The notes under the pieces: generated by a model | Told to the model about the DNA's origin: nothing | The model's database searches: none | The model's input: only the letters and a program-made list of their open reading frames with translations | Part shown: positions 21,031 through 33,300 of the stretch, one piece after another | Layout of the letters: each line of letters starts with the position of its first letter | Numbering within the stretch: the first letter of the stretch is position 1 | Program-made: the position numbers and the translations under genes | NCBI RefSeq assembly: GCF_021462225.1 | Contig: NC_061811.1 | Span: 737,001-801,000, forward strand | Origin: Girardinichthys multiradiatus | Lineage: Eukaryota; Chordata; Actinopteri; Cyprinodontiformes; Goodeidae | Length of the DNA: 64,000 nucleotides | Reading direction: 5' to 3'

Positions 21031-21373
21031 CTACAGCACTGTAGTTTTTTGTTGTTCCCTAGTCTTCTCCCTCTTATTTAAACTCAGCTGGCTCTCTGCT
21101 ATTGTCGGATCCACCCTACAGTACTGGGATCTGGGAGGTGCAATGGTAGTGAGTTCATGTTGGTCAGTGACCACAAGCCTCTGGTTTTCATTTTGGATGT
21201 TTATCACTTTGAAGATGCGCTTGCCAATAAGATAAATCATCTCAAGGATGCACATTAAGATGCAGATTGCACTGGACACAACCATGAAGAGCATGAAGAT
21301 TTTCTTTTCTGTTGGACGACTGATGAAGCAGTCAACGGTGTTGGGACAAGGTTCCAGGGAACACTTGGAAAGT
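21031..21373 (-). CDS. Connexin coding exon 3
   Basis: 343 bases after TTTTTCTCTCTAG, completing the split lysine codon, then loop 2, membrane segment 4 and the C-terminal tail to the stop at 21,031-21,033. Confidence 0.93.
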
Positions 21374-24300
21374 CTAGAGAGAAAAAGTAGATCGAAGTTA
21401 ATCAACTGAAGAACAGCATTGACGTCATTTGAGAATAAATAAAGTCCAAGGCTTACTTGGGGAGATCATATCCATGGTAGATCCGATACAGAATATAGAG
21501 AAATGATGTGTCAAATCCAGCTTTAAAGACCAAGCTTATTAGATATGTCCACCACAGACCACCTCTCTTCTTGCCGGGGTTAGCGTAAAGGTGGGAGCCA
21601 TGGTTCACCTCAACATACTTCCTATCCTTCCCCTCACGGTATTTGACATGAGCCATCACCATAAGAGACGGACAGGTGACAAAGATCAGCTGCAGCGCCC
21701 ACAGACGAATGTGGGAGATGGGGAAGATGTGGTCATAGCAGACGTTGGTACAGCCAGGCTGCAAACAAAGTCAAACATGTTACTTTCTGGACCCACCAAA
21801 AGAAGAAAAACTGTCTCTAAAAGGAAAAGGTCATGAAAACAGGAATAGTCGATTATCGCAAGACAAGTTTAACTCTGATCTGAACTGATTTCACAAGTAA
21901 ACCAACATAAAGAGAAACCACAGTACTCTCTGAGATCCAAAAAATAAACTACATTAATACAATTTGCTTCCATTGAGGGAAATAATGAATCTTTTAATGT
22001 TGAAACAGATACCATGTTCATGAATGCACAGGGAAGATGATAGCTGCATAGGGTAGTTAGCCAAAATGGTACACAGAAGCTGCCACAAAGTGCTTGTGGA
22101 AATTAAAACCAAATTAATAAAAAAATACTGTTTGATCTGTGTATTGATGGACTCTCTCACTCTCTGCTTGTTACCTTCATGCTATTGTGGAAATATAAAT
22201 GCCTTATCATTAGTAGCTAAAGCTAAGATATATTTGGGATTTGCTGCTTATAGATTGATTATTATTAGGAGTTTTTAGTTTTGGCATTGTTGATAGGCCT
22301 AAATTCTTGGTGTCAGATGTCTGAGTAAGTGAAATGTTCTGCTAAATTTTAAATGTGTAAACCAGTGTGTTAAGATAATATAAAAGAGGTCAAGTAAAGT
22401 AAAGTGAGAAAATAAGGTTTGAGGCCTGTAGTTTGAAGATTCTACAAATTCTGTTTCCTGAGTTTGGCAACTCCACATGTTTTCTGACGAGAATTCATGA
22501 TTTCGCTGGGTTGAAGTCCCGGAGGATGGGGACCTCCGAAGTGTAAACAGTTTTCTTGAGGTTTGAAAGAAGGTTGTTCATTGTATTCTGGAGTCAGAAA
22601 GCTAAGACCGGGCAAAAACACAAAGGTTTGAATGCTGTGTTTTATTCGAGTTCTGTCTCAATAAAACCAGATTACAGATGTGGTAATTCCTAAAACACAT
22701 AGTCTGAAGTCCCATGAAGTTATAAGTTACTGTGAACAGTTTGTATGAATCTGTAAGACCAGTAACAGTGAGAGCATGACTGTGAGTTATAAATGACATT
22801 TGTAACAAGACCAGCATGAGAAAACTATGAGCTGAAATAGGATAATTCAGCAAGAACAGTCAGAAACTGGAGCGCATTTAGTGCACTCCAATAATAGATA
22901 AAGTGCACAAACATAAAGACACATAAAATAAATGAGCTGTCCTCGGAAGAATAATCTGTGAGATAGACTTGTTAGGAGGAGTATGTGAAAAATACGGTGT
23001 GACTGGAGAGAGGCGCAGCGGTTCGCCAGACTCTCATTGCAGGTGAATGAATGTAGCATTCCTGTATGGAAACCTAACTGGTGTCAACAATGACAGGGTG
23101 CTGATTGCTGTTTGGATTGTAGGTGGGGAAACTGAGGTGTCTTGAGACGTGTTTATGTCACTCTCAAAATGGTCCAGATACCAGGGACACAGCGTGTCAT
23201 ATTTTCTGGACGGCCTCAGTTGACCAGTGAATTAACAGAGTGGAGTGAAGAAAGGTGTGAATACTTTTTTGAGTGATAATACTTTTCAGAGTGCCAATAC
23301 TTTTCAGAGTGCTAATACTTTTTGAGTGCTAATACTTTTCAGAGTGCCAATACTTTTCAGAGTGCTAATACTTTTTGAGTGCTAATACTTGTTTGGGTGT
23401 GAAAACTTTTGAAAGTGTGAATACTTTTGTAAGGTGTGAAAACTATTTAGGGTTCTAATTGTTATACTGCCAACAATACCAAGATAAAATGCAAAAGATT
23501 CATTTTACAGGGAAATAATTTCATATTTGGCTCAGATTGTTTGCATTCTTGATTTTTCCTCTTTGAGAGAAGTTAAATTTCAGCTCTGTGAAACGACCTT
23601 GACAAAGAGATGCAGCTGCCTGAAAACAAAGATACAGGTCCTTCTCAAAATATTAGCATATTGTGATAAAGTTCATTATTTTCCATAATGTCATGATGAA
23701 AATTTAACATTCATATATTTTAGATTCATTGCACACTAACTGAAATATTTCAGGTCTTTTATTGTCTTAATACGGATGATTTTGGCATACAGCTCATGAA
23801 AACCCAAAATTCCTATCTCACAAAATTAGCATATTTCATCCGACCAATAAAAGAAAAGTGTTTTTAATACAAAAAACGTCAACCTTCAAATAATCATGTA
23901 CAGTTATGCACTCAATACTTGGTCGGGAATCCTTTTGCAGAAATGACTGCTTCAATGCGGCGTGGCATGGAGGCAATCAGCCTGTGGCACTGCTGAGGTC
24001 TTATGGAGGCCCAGGATGCTTCGATAGCGGCCTTTAGCTCATCCAGAGTGTTGGGTCTTGAGTCTCTCAACGTTCTCTTCACAATATCCCACAGATTCTC
24101 TATGGGGTTCAGGTCAGGAGAGTTGGCAGGCCAATTGAGCACAGTGATACCATGGTCAGTAAACCATTTACCAGTGGTTTTGGCACTGTGAGCAGGTGCC
24201 AGGTCGTGCTGAAAAATGAAATCTTCATCTCCATAAAGCTTTTCAGCAGATGGAAGCATGAAGTGCTCCAAAATCTCCTGATAGCTAGCTGTATTGACCC

Positions 24301-27300
24301 TGCCCTTGATAAAACACAGTGGACCAACACCAGCAGCTGACACGACACCCCAGACCATCACTGACTGTGGGTACTTGACACTGGACTTCTGGCATTTTGG
24401 CATTTCCTTCTCCCCAGTCTTCCTCCAGACTCTGGCACCTTGATTTCTGAATGACATGCAGAATTTGCTTTCACCCGAAAAAAGTACTTTGGACCACTGA
24501 GCAACAGTCCAGTGCTGCTTCTCTGTAGCCCAGGTCAGGCGCTTCTACCGCTGTTTCTGGTTCAAAAGTGGCTGGACCTGGGGAATGCGGCACCTGTAGA
24601 CCATTTCCTGCACACGCCTGTGTACGGTGGCTCTGGATGTTTCTACTCCAGATTCAGTCCACTGCTTCTGCAGGTCCCCCAAGGTCTGGAATCGGCCCTT
24701 CTCCACAATCTTCTTCAGGGTCCGGTCACCTCTTCTCGTTGTGCAGCGTTTTCTGCCACACTTTTTCCTTACCACAGACTTCCCACTGAGGTGCCTTGAT
24801 ACAGCACTCTGGGAACAGCCTATTCGTTCAGAAATTTATTTCTGTGTCTTACCCTCTTGCTTGAGGGTGTCAATAGTGGCCTTCTGGACAGCAGTCAGGT
24901 CGGCAGTCTTACCCATGATTGGGGTTTTGAGTGATGAACCAGGCTGGGAGTTTTAAAGGCCTCAGGAATCTTTTGCAGGTGTTTAGAGTTAACTCGTTGA
25001 TTCAGATGATTAGGTTCATAGCTCGTTTAGAGACCCTTTTAATGATATGCTAATTTTGTGAGATAGGAATTTTGGGTTTTCATGAGCTGTATGCCAAAAT
25101 CATCCGTATTAAGACAATAAAAGACCTGAAATATTTCAGTTAGTGTGCAATGAATCTAAAATATATGAATGTTAAATTTTCATCATGACATTATGGAAAA
25201 TAATTAACTTTATCACAATATGCTAATATTTTGAGAAGGACCTGTAAAACTTCTACACAAAAGGCAGAAGCCTGTCTCTGCTGAGAGATGGGGATTGTAA
25301 CTCTACCCTGCATGTGTCAAACTCAAGGTCCGCGGGCCAAAACTGGACCCCAGAAGTTTAGTGATTCTCTAGAAGTAGAGCCTTTTAATATGGTGATTGT
25401 GTGCTTGAATGTTATTTTGTCAATCAATAAGCAGTTTTGTCTACATTCTGCCACAATCTGCCTTTTGAAAATGTTTTGAATCTCGCTCTTTATGTCTAAA
25501 ATAAAAAGATAAATTGGCTAAAGTCTGCAGACACAAAATGAACCTGGATTGAAGCTCTAACTATGTTTATTTAATCTGAGATCTTCTCCAAATGCAACAG
25601 TATATGTCCGTCTACATGAGATACTAACAACTTCACCTACTGGTATAATATAAAGATCTGATTGAATATGTGAAACAAACAATGATGAAAGTTTTTCAAC
25701 AGGTGATGCTCATCCAGGAGGAAGACAGTGTTCCTAGGAAATGCAGCTCATTCATTAACAATCATTTTTTCTCCTATAGGTGGATGTTTTGCTGACTAAT
25801 CATAGGCTGGATCTATGAAACATTATGAGCACAGACCAAATGACCAAGGTTCTGACTGACTTATGAACCTCACTGACCTGACAATGATAACATGACACCC
25901 AACAGACAACACCTTTAAGGTGGACCCACTAAGACCACCGTATTGATTCTTGGTGAATAAAAAAAAAGAATTGAAGCGTTCAAAACAGACCTTGTGGAAA
26001 CAAAAGGGGTTATGAGGAAACAATGTGCATTTTAAGAATAATAGAAGTCAAATTATGTTCAAATGTTTGCAAATAAAATGACTCTGACAGAGAAATAAGT
26101 AAGTAGTGTGTGAATGTGTGTGAATGGGAATGACTGATTTCAATGTAATGCATCTTTGAGGGACTTTAAAAGCGCTAATAAAGGTCTGATGTTCTGATGA
26201 TCTTTGCCAAATTTATATCTTAATAAGGTTTCCAGAATCTTTTCTGAAAAATCATATAAAGATAGCAAAGGTTCTACCTGTATTGAAAATACTGATTACC
26301 ATAAGAAAGTTCATAGATCTGTCTTCAATTTTTCATAATTCTTTTACAAACAGGTTATTTAAACTTTCATGTGGCCAAATGTCTGTGTTTGACTTTCTGT
26401 TTTTGTGAAATAAATGTCTGTTTCATGTTATGTAAAAATTAGAGTCCTCAACATACCATAATAATATTAGGTCAGTTCTCTATGGTAAAACAAAAAGATT
26501 TTAACAGATGTTTAGACTTTTTCCAGTCAGGTTCAAAATGATTGAATTAGACTCAAACTTAACATAAGATGAAATGAACCTTAACAGAATTACTGGACTG
26601 GACTGACATAGAGAAAACTTTAGTTAATTGAAACAAACTTTAGTTACTTGAACTAAATACAAAGCTGACTGAAACTGGATGTTGTATCTATAAAACTGGG
26701 TAAGATAAACTAAGATTATAAGATATAATATGCCCTTCATTTTTTGTGTTCATCAGTGAGTGAGTTTTTATTTTTAATAAGAACTAAACCAAGCATTATT
26801 TATAATAATAGCAACTACCAAAAATAGTGATCTCATTTTTAAATGTAATAAGGACAGCGGCTACAGTGACACATTGGGAAGACCCACGTGTCAAGGGGGG
26901 AATATGTCACATCTGGTAAAGCATTAATGCTACACTATAAATGCAAAGAAGTTTTGCAGATCATGCATAATTTGTTGCAAACACGGGGGAAGAAATATTG
27001 CCTAGTTGTAATAGATGAACCTAGTGACACATTTCTTCCCCACATATGGTATCCCACAGATTATAAGGTCAGATAATGGAACTCATTTTGTAAATAAATT
27101 AATAGAACTAAGTTCTAATGCATTAGGGTTTCAGTTAAAAATTAAGGAAAACAATGGAAGAAACAGGGAGGCCATGGCCCGAATGCCTATCCCTGGTTAA
27201 TTATGGATGAGAATAACTCCAAATCAAACTGGTCTTACTCCATTTGCCACCTACTGTACATCATTGTATGGCTCCACCCACTATATTCTGAGTCTGAGAT

Positions 27301-30300
27301 CACGTGACACCAAGTCGCTGATGTAACTTCGTATTCTCAAAGAAATAGTACATGGCAGACCGTTTTCTCTGCCCTCTGACATGAATGAAATAGAGAAAGC
27401 ACAACAGGAATGGGACAGCTGTTTAAAAAGCCATATTAAAAGGAGTTCCTGTTGACATGTGTCAAAAGATGAAAAATAATCCTGATTTGCAGGGAACAGA
27501 CTTCACAAAGTGGGAAAAACATTTAATTCACCTTTTACATACAGCTCAGGAGGCAGAGAAAAAGAAAAGAGGAGAAAGAGCAGCTACAGAATCCGCTCCT
27601 TAAATTACAGCTGCAAGAGGCCAAAGACAAATTAAATAAGAGAAAAATGATTTAACTGAAAATGTAATGTTAGCTGCAGCTCAACCTGTTCCTCCAGCAG
27701 CACACACCCCTATGTTTATGACTGATCAGTGGCAAGAAGGGGGTTACTCCCTCCTCCACCCTATTTATTTTAATAATTACAGGTACAGTGTCCCCGGTCG
27801 TGGAGGCGGATGGTATGTTGGTGGTCGGCTGGTCGTGGTGGATGGTGTGGAGCACCCAGAGGAAGGGGTGGAGCCAGCGGAGCACTGGGAGATGTTTGCT
27901 ACAACTGTGCAGCGTGGGCACAGCAGATCCCACGTTGCCTGCAAAGGTGGGAGAGAACTGGCTGAATTTTTAGTGGACACTGGAGCTACTTATTCCACCA
28001 TAACACAGCAACCTCCTAAACCACTGCTCTCTACCAAGACTGTTTCTGTGATGGGCTTCTCAGGGGCTGCATAAATTCTTCCTGTTCAGATTGGGACTCA
28101 GAGAATAACTCACCCTTTTGTGTGTTCACCCAGCACACCTGTTCATTTGCTGGGCAGAGACTTATTAGTGAAGCTGGGAGCATCAGTGTTGAGTGGTACT
28201 GATGGGTTAACGGTAACTTTTCCAGATGGTTCCTCTTTGGCATGTGGACAAATCAGCATGGACAATATTTTTTACAGCCAGTTGCAGAGGAATATGCTGA
28301 CATATACTGGGGACTGCAGAAAGCACCTTCTTCTCCAAGCAGCATCTTCTCAGTGTATCAGCTGTGGAAACCCTGGATTCGAAGTCTCTGCCCCTGCACC
28401 TCTCCGCCTGACCCGCCCCATGTCACTCTGTTCTACGACCGTTGTCACACTGAATGGTACCAGGATTTGTTTAATGAAACAGTAGAAGGTAGGACATGGT
28501 TTATTTCATCCAAAAATATTTATGTGGCTCCTGAGGGTGTGGCTGCAACAGTTGATTTAACACCTGACCAAGCAGAACGGTATTTACTGTCAGATGAAGC
28601 TGTTCCTCATGTTTCTCTTTCTTTGCATCCTGATTATCAAGCTAAGGAATTGGGAGGAGTGGTAAAGCACTCTCTGGCAGCTGGAGACTGGCAGGACACC
28701 TCAGTCACTAACTTAAGGTATTCTAAGAGCACAGACACATACTGTATAAATGTACAGCTACTGATGAAGTTCTGTTGCAGCGTGAGATGCTCATACATCA
28801 TCCTGGAAGAGAAAAAAAAATAGATTATCCTAAAGCTGCAGCTCTTTTGCAGAGCCTATCTTATCAGTTATGGGCTGAAGGGCCCACAGATGTAGGATTA
28901 ACCCCCTGCGCCCCAGTTTCTTTTCAGGTTGCATCTCCCTCGCTTATTTGGGTTCCACAGTATCCGCCCAGAAAATAAGCTCAGGAAGGCATCAGAGACA
29001 TCTGCATAAACATGGATTCAAGGTCAGTAAAAATAAACTAAAAATAGCAAGGAAGCAAGTTTCCTTCCTGGGCGGAGTTATTACCGCAGGAAACACGAGC
29101 ATGTCAGGTTCACATAAGCAACGTATTTTAACACACCCTAAACCTCTTAGGTTGAAAGACATGCTGTCATTTTTGGGCCTTACAGGCTACAGCAGGAACT
29201 ACATCCCAGGTAACACCGATCTCACACAGCCCCTCAGAGACCTACTCAGAGAACAGGGCATGTGAAATCTCAACAATGTCCTTAATTGGACACAGGAAGT
29301 GGAGGAAGCCTTTATTGTGTTAAAACAGCTTCGCTCCAACGCAGCAGAACTTACGCTCCCAGACTACACCACACCATTTTATTTGGATGTTTCTGTAACA
29401 AAACTGGCAGTAAATGGAGTTTTGTTTCAAGGAAAAGGGGGAGAGAGGAGAGTGCTGATGTACATTTCAGTAATGATGGATAACATGGAAAAACACCACC
29501 CATAATACACACAACATGCAGCAGGGTTGACAAAATTAATTCAAAAAACAGCTCACTTAGTGATGGGACACCCTCTGAATGTTTTAACAGTGTGGTGGCA
29601 TATGTGAACTCTCAAAGTTTCACCATGACAGCTCTGAGACAACACAGGCTCAGCAAAATCTTGGAGGCACCAACATAACCTTCACTCATGAGGGAATCAA
29701 CATGGCGAATGGAATAACAGGAGGAACCACATCAATGTGAAGAGCTGGTTAGCAGGCCAGAAAGAATAAGACCAGATTTAGAAGCCAGTCCCCTTGAGGG
29801 ACCTCAGGTGAGACAGATGTTCACAGATGGTTGTTGTTTTAGGCATGATGCTGAAGGACTTAAGGCAGCATACCGGTGGTGGAAGACACAGGGACAGATT
29901 TTATCACAGTACAGGGAGAGGAACTGACAGACGCACAATCAGCGCAGAAAGCAGAAGTTATGGCAGTAATAGCTGCTCTGGAAATAGGAGCAGGACAAAA
30001 GGTTAATATCTACACAAATTCTGCATACGCTACAGGAGCGGAGTTCTATAAATCAGAAACATGGTTTAACTCCACATGAGCTGCAAACAGGGAGGCCATT
30101 TCCAGGTCCACAAACAAGGTTACCGTTTCTCACTGAGTGTGAACAATCTATGTCTCATCGTGATTATTAAAGATTTCTCCAGTCTTTTTACAGCTTTCTC
30201 CAAGCAGATCCCAGCAGAACCAGAGACCAGGGTCGGAACCACCACCTCGGAAGCCGAGTGGGTCCTCCTGAAAGTCATCAAAAGAAAGTGGTCAGAGCCA

Positions 30301-33300
30301 AGGTGGACCGGTCCATTCCAGGTCACAGAGAGAACCTCACATGCGGTGAGGGCAAAGGAGACACGTGGTATCATTGGAGCCAGTGTGCAGCAGCAGAGGC
30401 ACCACAGAGATCGCTGCCAGAGGTCCAGCAGAACCTGAGGGACAACACCAGCACACTAGAAGACCTTTCTCACCCAATTCAAGGGGCAGAATAATCCCCT
30501 AGGGTGAGAGAGCGTTCATTTACACCTAAAGGTTAGTCTACACCTTAGGTGCACCGTCAGATCAGTGGTCCCACCAATAGGGGCAGAATAATCCCCTGGT
30601 GGGACCACTCAGCTCCAGGTCAGTCTACACCTGTGATTGAAGACCAGGACATCACACAGAAGAGGCGGATGTGATCGAGCTTTCCTCTCTTTCACTCTCT
30701 TTCACTGGTGGTTGTAGCTGCTCTCCCACCGAAGAACTGAACTGAACACTCTGAACTTTTAAAAAAATAATAATAAAAAAGGTCCTTAAGTATCTTCCTT
30801 CAACACACGCCCAAAGCACAGCTTTAACTAGGAGAAGGCGTAGACATATCATAAAACGGAGCGCAAACTCCTTTGACTTAAGCAAAGACTCACCCACCTA
30901 CATTGATGCAATAGGAGTACCTCGGGGAGTGCCAAATGAATATAAAATCGCGGATCAAATCTCGGTAGGTTTTGAAAATCTCCCAATAATTGCAGCCTTT
31001 TTTCCGGTGACCCCAAATAAAAATGTAGACCGCATCAACTACATCCATTACAATGTTTTACGTCTAGCTCACTTAACAAGGGATGCAGTAGAAGGTCTGT
31101 CTGAACAATTGGCACCAACCTCCCTCATGGCTGTGCAAAACCGAATGGCATTAGATATGTTGTTAGCAGAAAAAGTATGTGCAATGTTTGGTGATATGTG
31201 TTGTATTTTCATACCCAATAATACCGCCCCTGATGGTTCCGTCTCAAAAGCTTTAGAAGACTTAAAAACACTTTCAACCACCATGCATGAGCACTCAGGA
31301 ATAGACAATCCGTTCGAAGACTGGATGACTGGTATGTTTGGACACTGGAAAGGGTTAATTATGTAATTGTTTATATCCATTGCTGTTTTTGTGACTATTA
31401 TGGTGACGTGTGGATGTTGTTGTGTACCATGTATAAGATCTTTGATTGTGCGCTTTATTACTGCAACTATTGAAGGCAAGGCAACCACACCCCCTCATAT
31501 GATGCCTTTGTTGGCTATCCCTGATGATGACGAGGAGCCTGAAGGGGTGCTTAGGCGTCTGGTATAGACGTTTACTTTTTGTATTCTTTTAGTGAAGTCT
31601 TAACAGACTTCAAAAGGGGGAATTGTGGAAATATAAATGCCTTATCATTAGTAGCTAAAGCTAAGATATATTTGGGATTTGCTGCTTATAGATTGATTAT
31701 TATTAGGAGTTTTTAGTTATGCTTTTGATCGTTAGAAAAAAAACCTTAACAGTAGCCTCAGTTTTTACACAATGAGTGTTTATTATTCAAGGTTAAAGGT
31801 TGCAGGTGTTTTCTGTCTGTATCGTGAGAAGCTGGCAGTATATTAGGGAGGCATGGTACTCCTCTCACTGAAGATTCCTGAAGACGTGTGAGAAACATTT
31901 CTTTAATTAAATGATGAAATGTATCTCTGTTTCTTTGATACTGTTGCTGGGGAGACATCCACAGACAGAATGATTGTGTCTGTGTACTGCATAGCAGCAT
32001 GGGGTATAAAATGTAATGTTACGCAGCCCCCAGTGAGACAACACACAGACGTTTCCAGGTACCAGTGTAAGTGTGTGTCTCCTCTCTGAATTCAGATTGG
32101 TTTTAATAAACTTGTGGAAACGTACAACTGATCTCTGACTGAGGATTGTCCTTTGGGTGCCAAATAAAAAGAGTCGTTGAGAAGTGAGGAGTAATGTAAG
32201 AATGTAAGAGTTAACGGACGGCCAGTAAAGTTTTCCTACCTCGACATGAGCTATACCAGGACAGGCGAAGATCAGCTAAAGTAAGATACCCCAATGTAAG
32301 CTAATTTAGGTTTAGAGAAGATACACTAACATAAACAATGCTAAGGCAAACTAGCATAAAATACAGTAACATAAGCCAAGGTAAGAAAGCCTAATCTGTA
32401 AGATAACAAGGTTATAGGTAAAAAAAAAAAAACCCATGACATGTCAAGACAAGCTATGCTAAAGTAACCTAGCCTAAGGTACTCGCACTCGTACTCGTCG
32501 TCTTCCGCTTATCCGGGACCGGGTCGAGGGGGCAGCAGACTCAGCAGAGACGCCCAGACGTCCCTCTCTCCAGACAACCTCCTCCAGTTCCTCCAGGGGG
32601 AGCCCAAGGCGTTCCCAGGCCAGCCGAGAGACATAGTCCCTCCAGCGTGTCCTGGGCCGTCCCCTGGGCCTCCTTCCAGTGGGATGTGCCTGGCACACCT
32701 CCCGAGGAAGGCGTCCAGGAGGCATCCGGTATAGATGCCCGAGCCACCTCTTATCTATTAAACTCATAGAGCTGACAGGAAAGTCACAAATATTACTGAA
32801 CTTCAGGAGAGTTGAATGTAGCGGTTTTAACACGCAGTCTGCTGCTTATAAAACGTGTTTAGTTGTAATCAAGTTCACCAGTGATTAAGGGACACTTGTT
32901 AGACAGATTCTGGATTAAATCAGTCCTGCATCTCTTCATTCATCAAACCAAAAGTACCATCATGTGTCAAGTCTCATCTGAGCAACAAAACTGCTGCATT
33001 AAAGATTTAAGAGGTAAGGTACGGAAGCCCGTGAGGGGACATGGGGAAATTTATTTATTTTGCGTCTCCACGCAATACTTTTGTGTTCGGCATTTTGGAA
33101 CAACAGCACAGATGACAAACTGCTCATAAAACAAACAGCACTGATATGTCATTGATATGGTTTATTTGTCATATGCAGGTTAACACGTAGTAAACAATGT
33201 GATTAAATGTTTAGGATAAGAAGAACCGTTCAAATCACGATAAAAACAAAAACACTAATGGTGTACAAAAAAAAAAGTACACATCATGCAGCAGCAATAA

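Larger units (their letters stand above)
26830..32162 (+). mobile_element. Degraded endogenous retrovirus
   Basis: Plus-strand order: integrase scrap, gag/protease, RT connection, RNase H, integrase C-terminus, env transmembrane part, polypurine tract, 3' LTR. All frames carry multiple stops or shifts. The integrase scrap at about 27,000-27,200 precedes gag, so at least two proviral fragments are joined. It lies antisense to the connexin in its first intron. Env features and protein style fit a gamma/epsilon-like fish retrovirus. It is not able to make a particle. Confidence 0.85.

Noticed and set aside
23254..23450. CRISPR-like array
   Set aside because: Units vary and have no unique spacers; ordinary minisatellite in a vertebrate intron.
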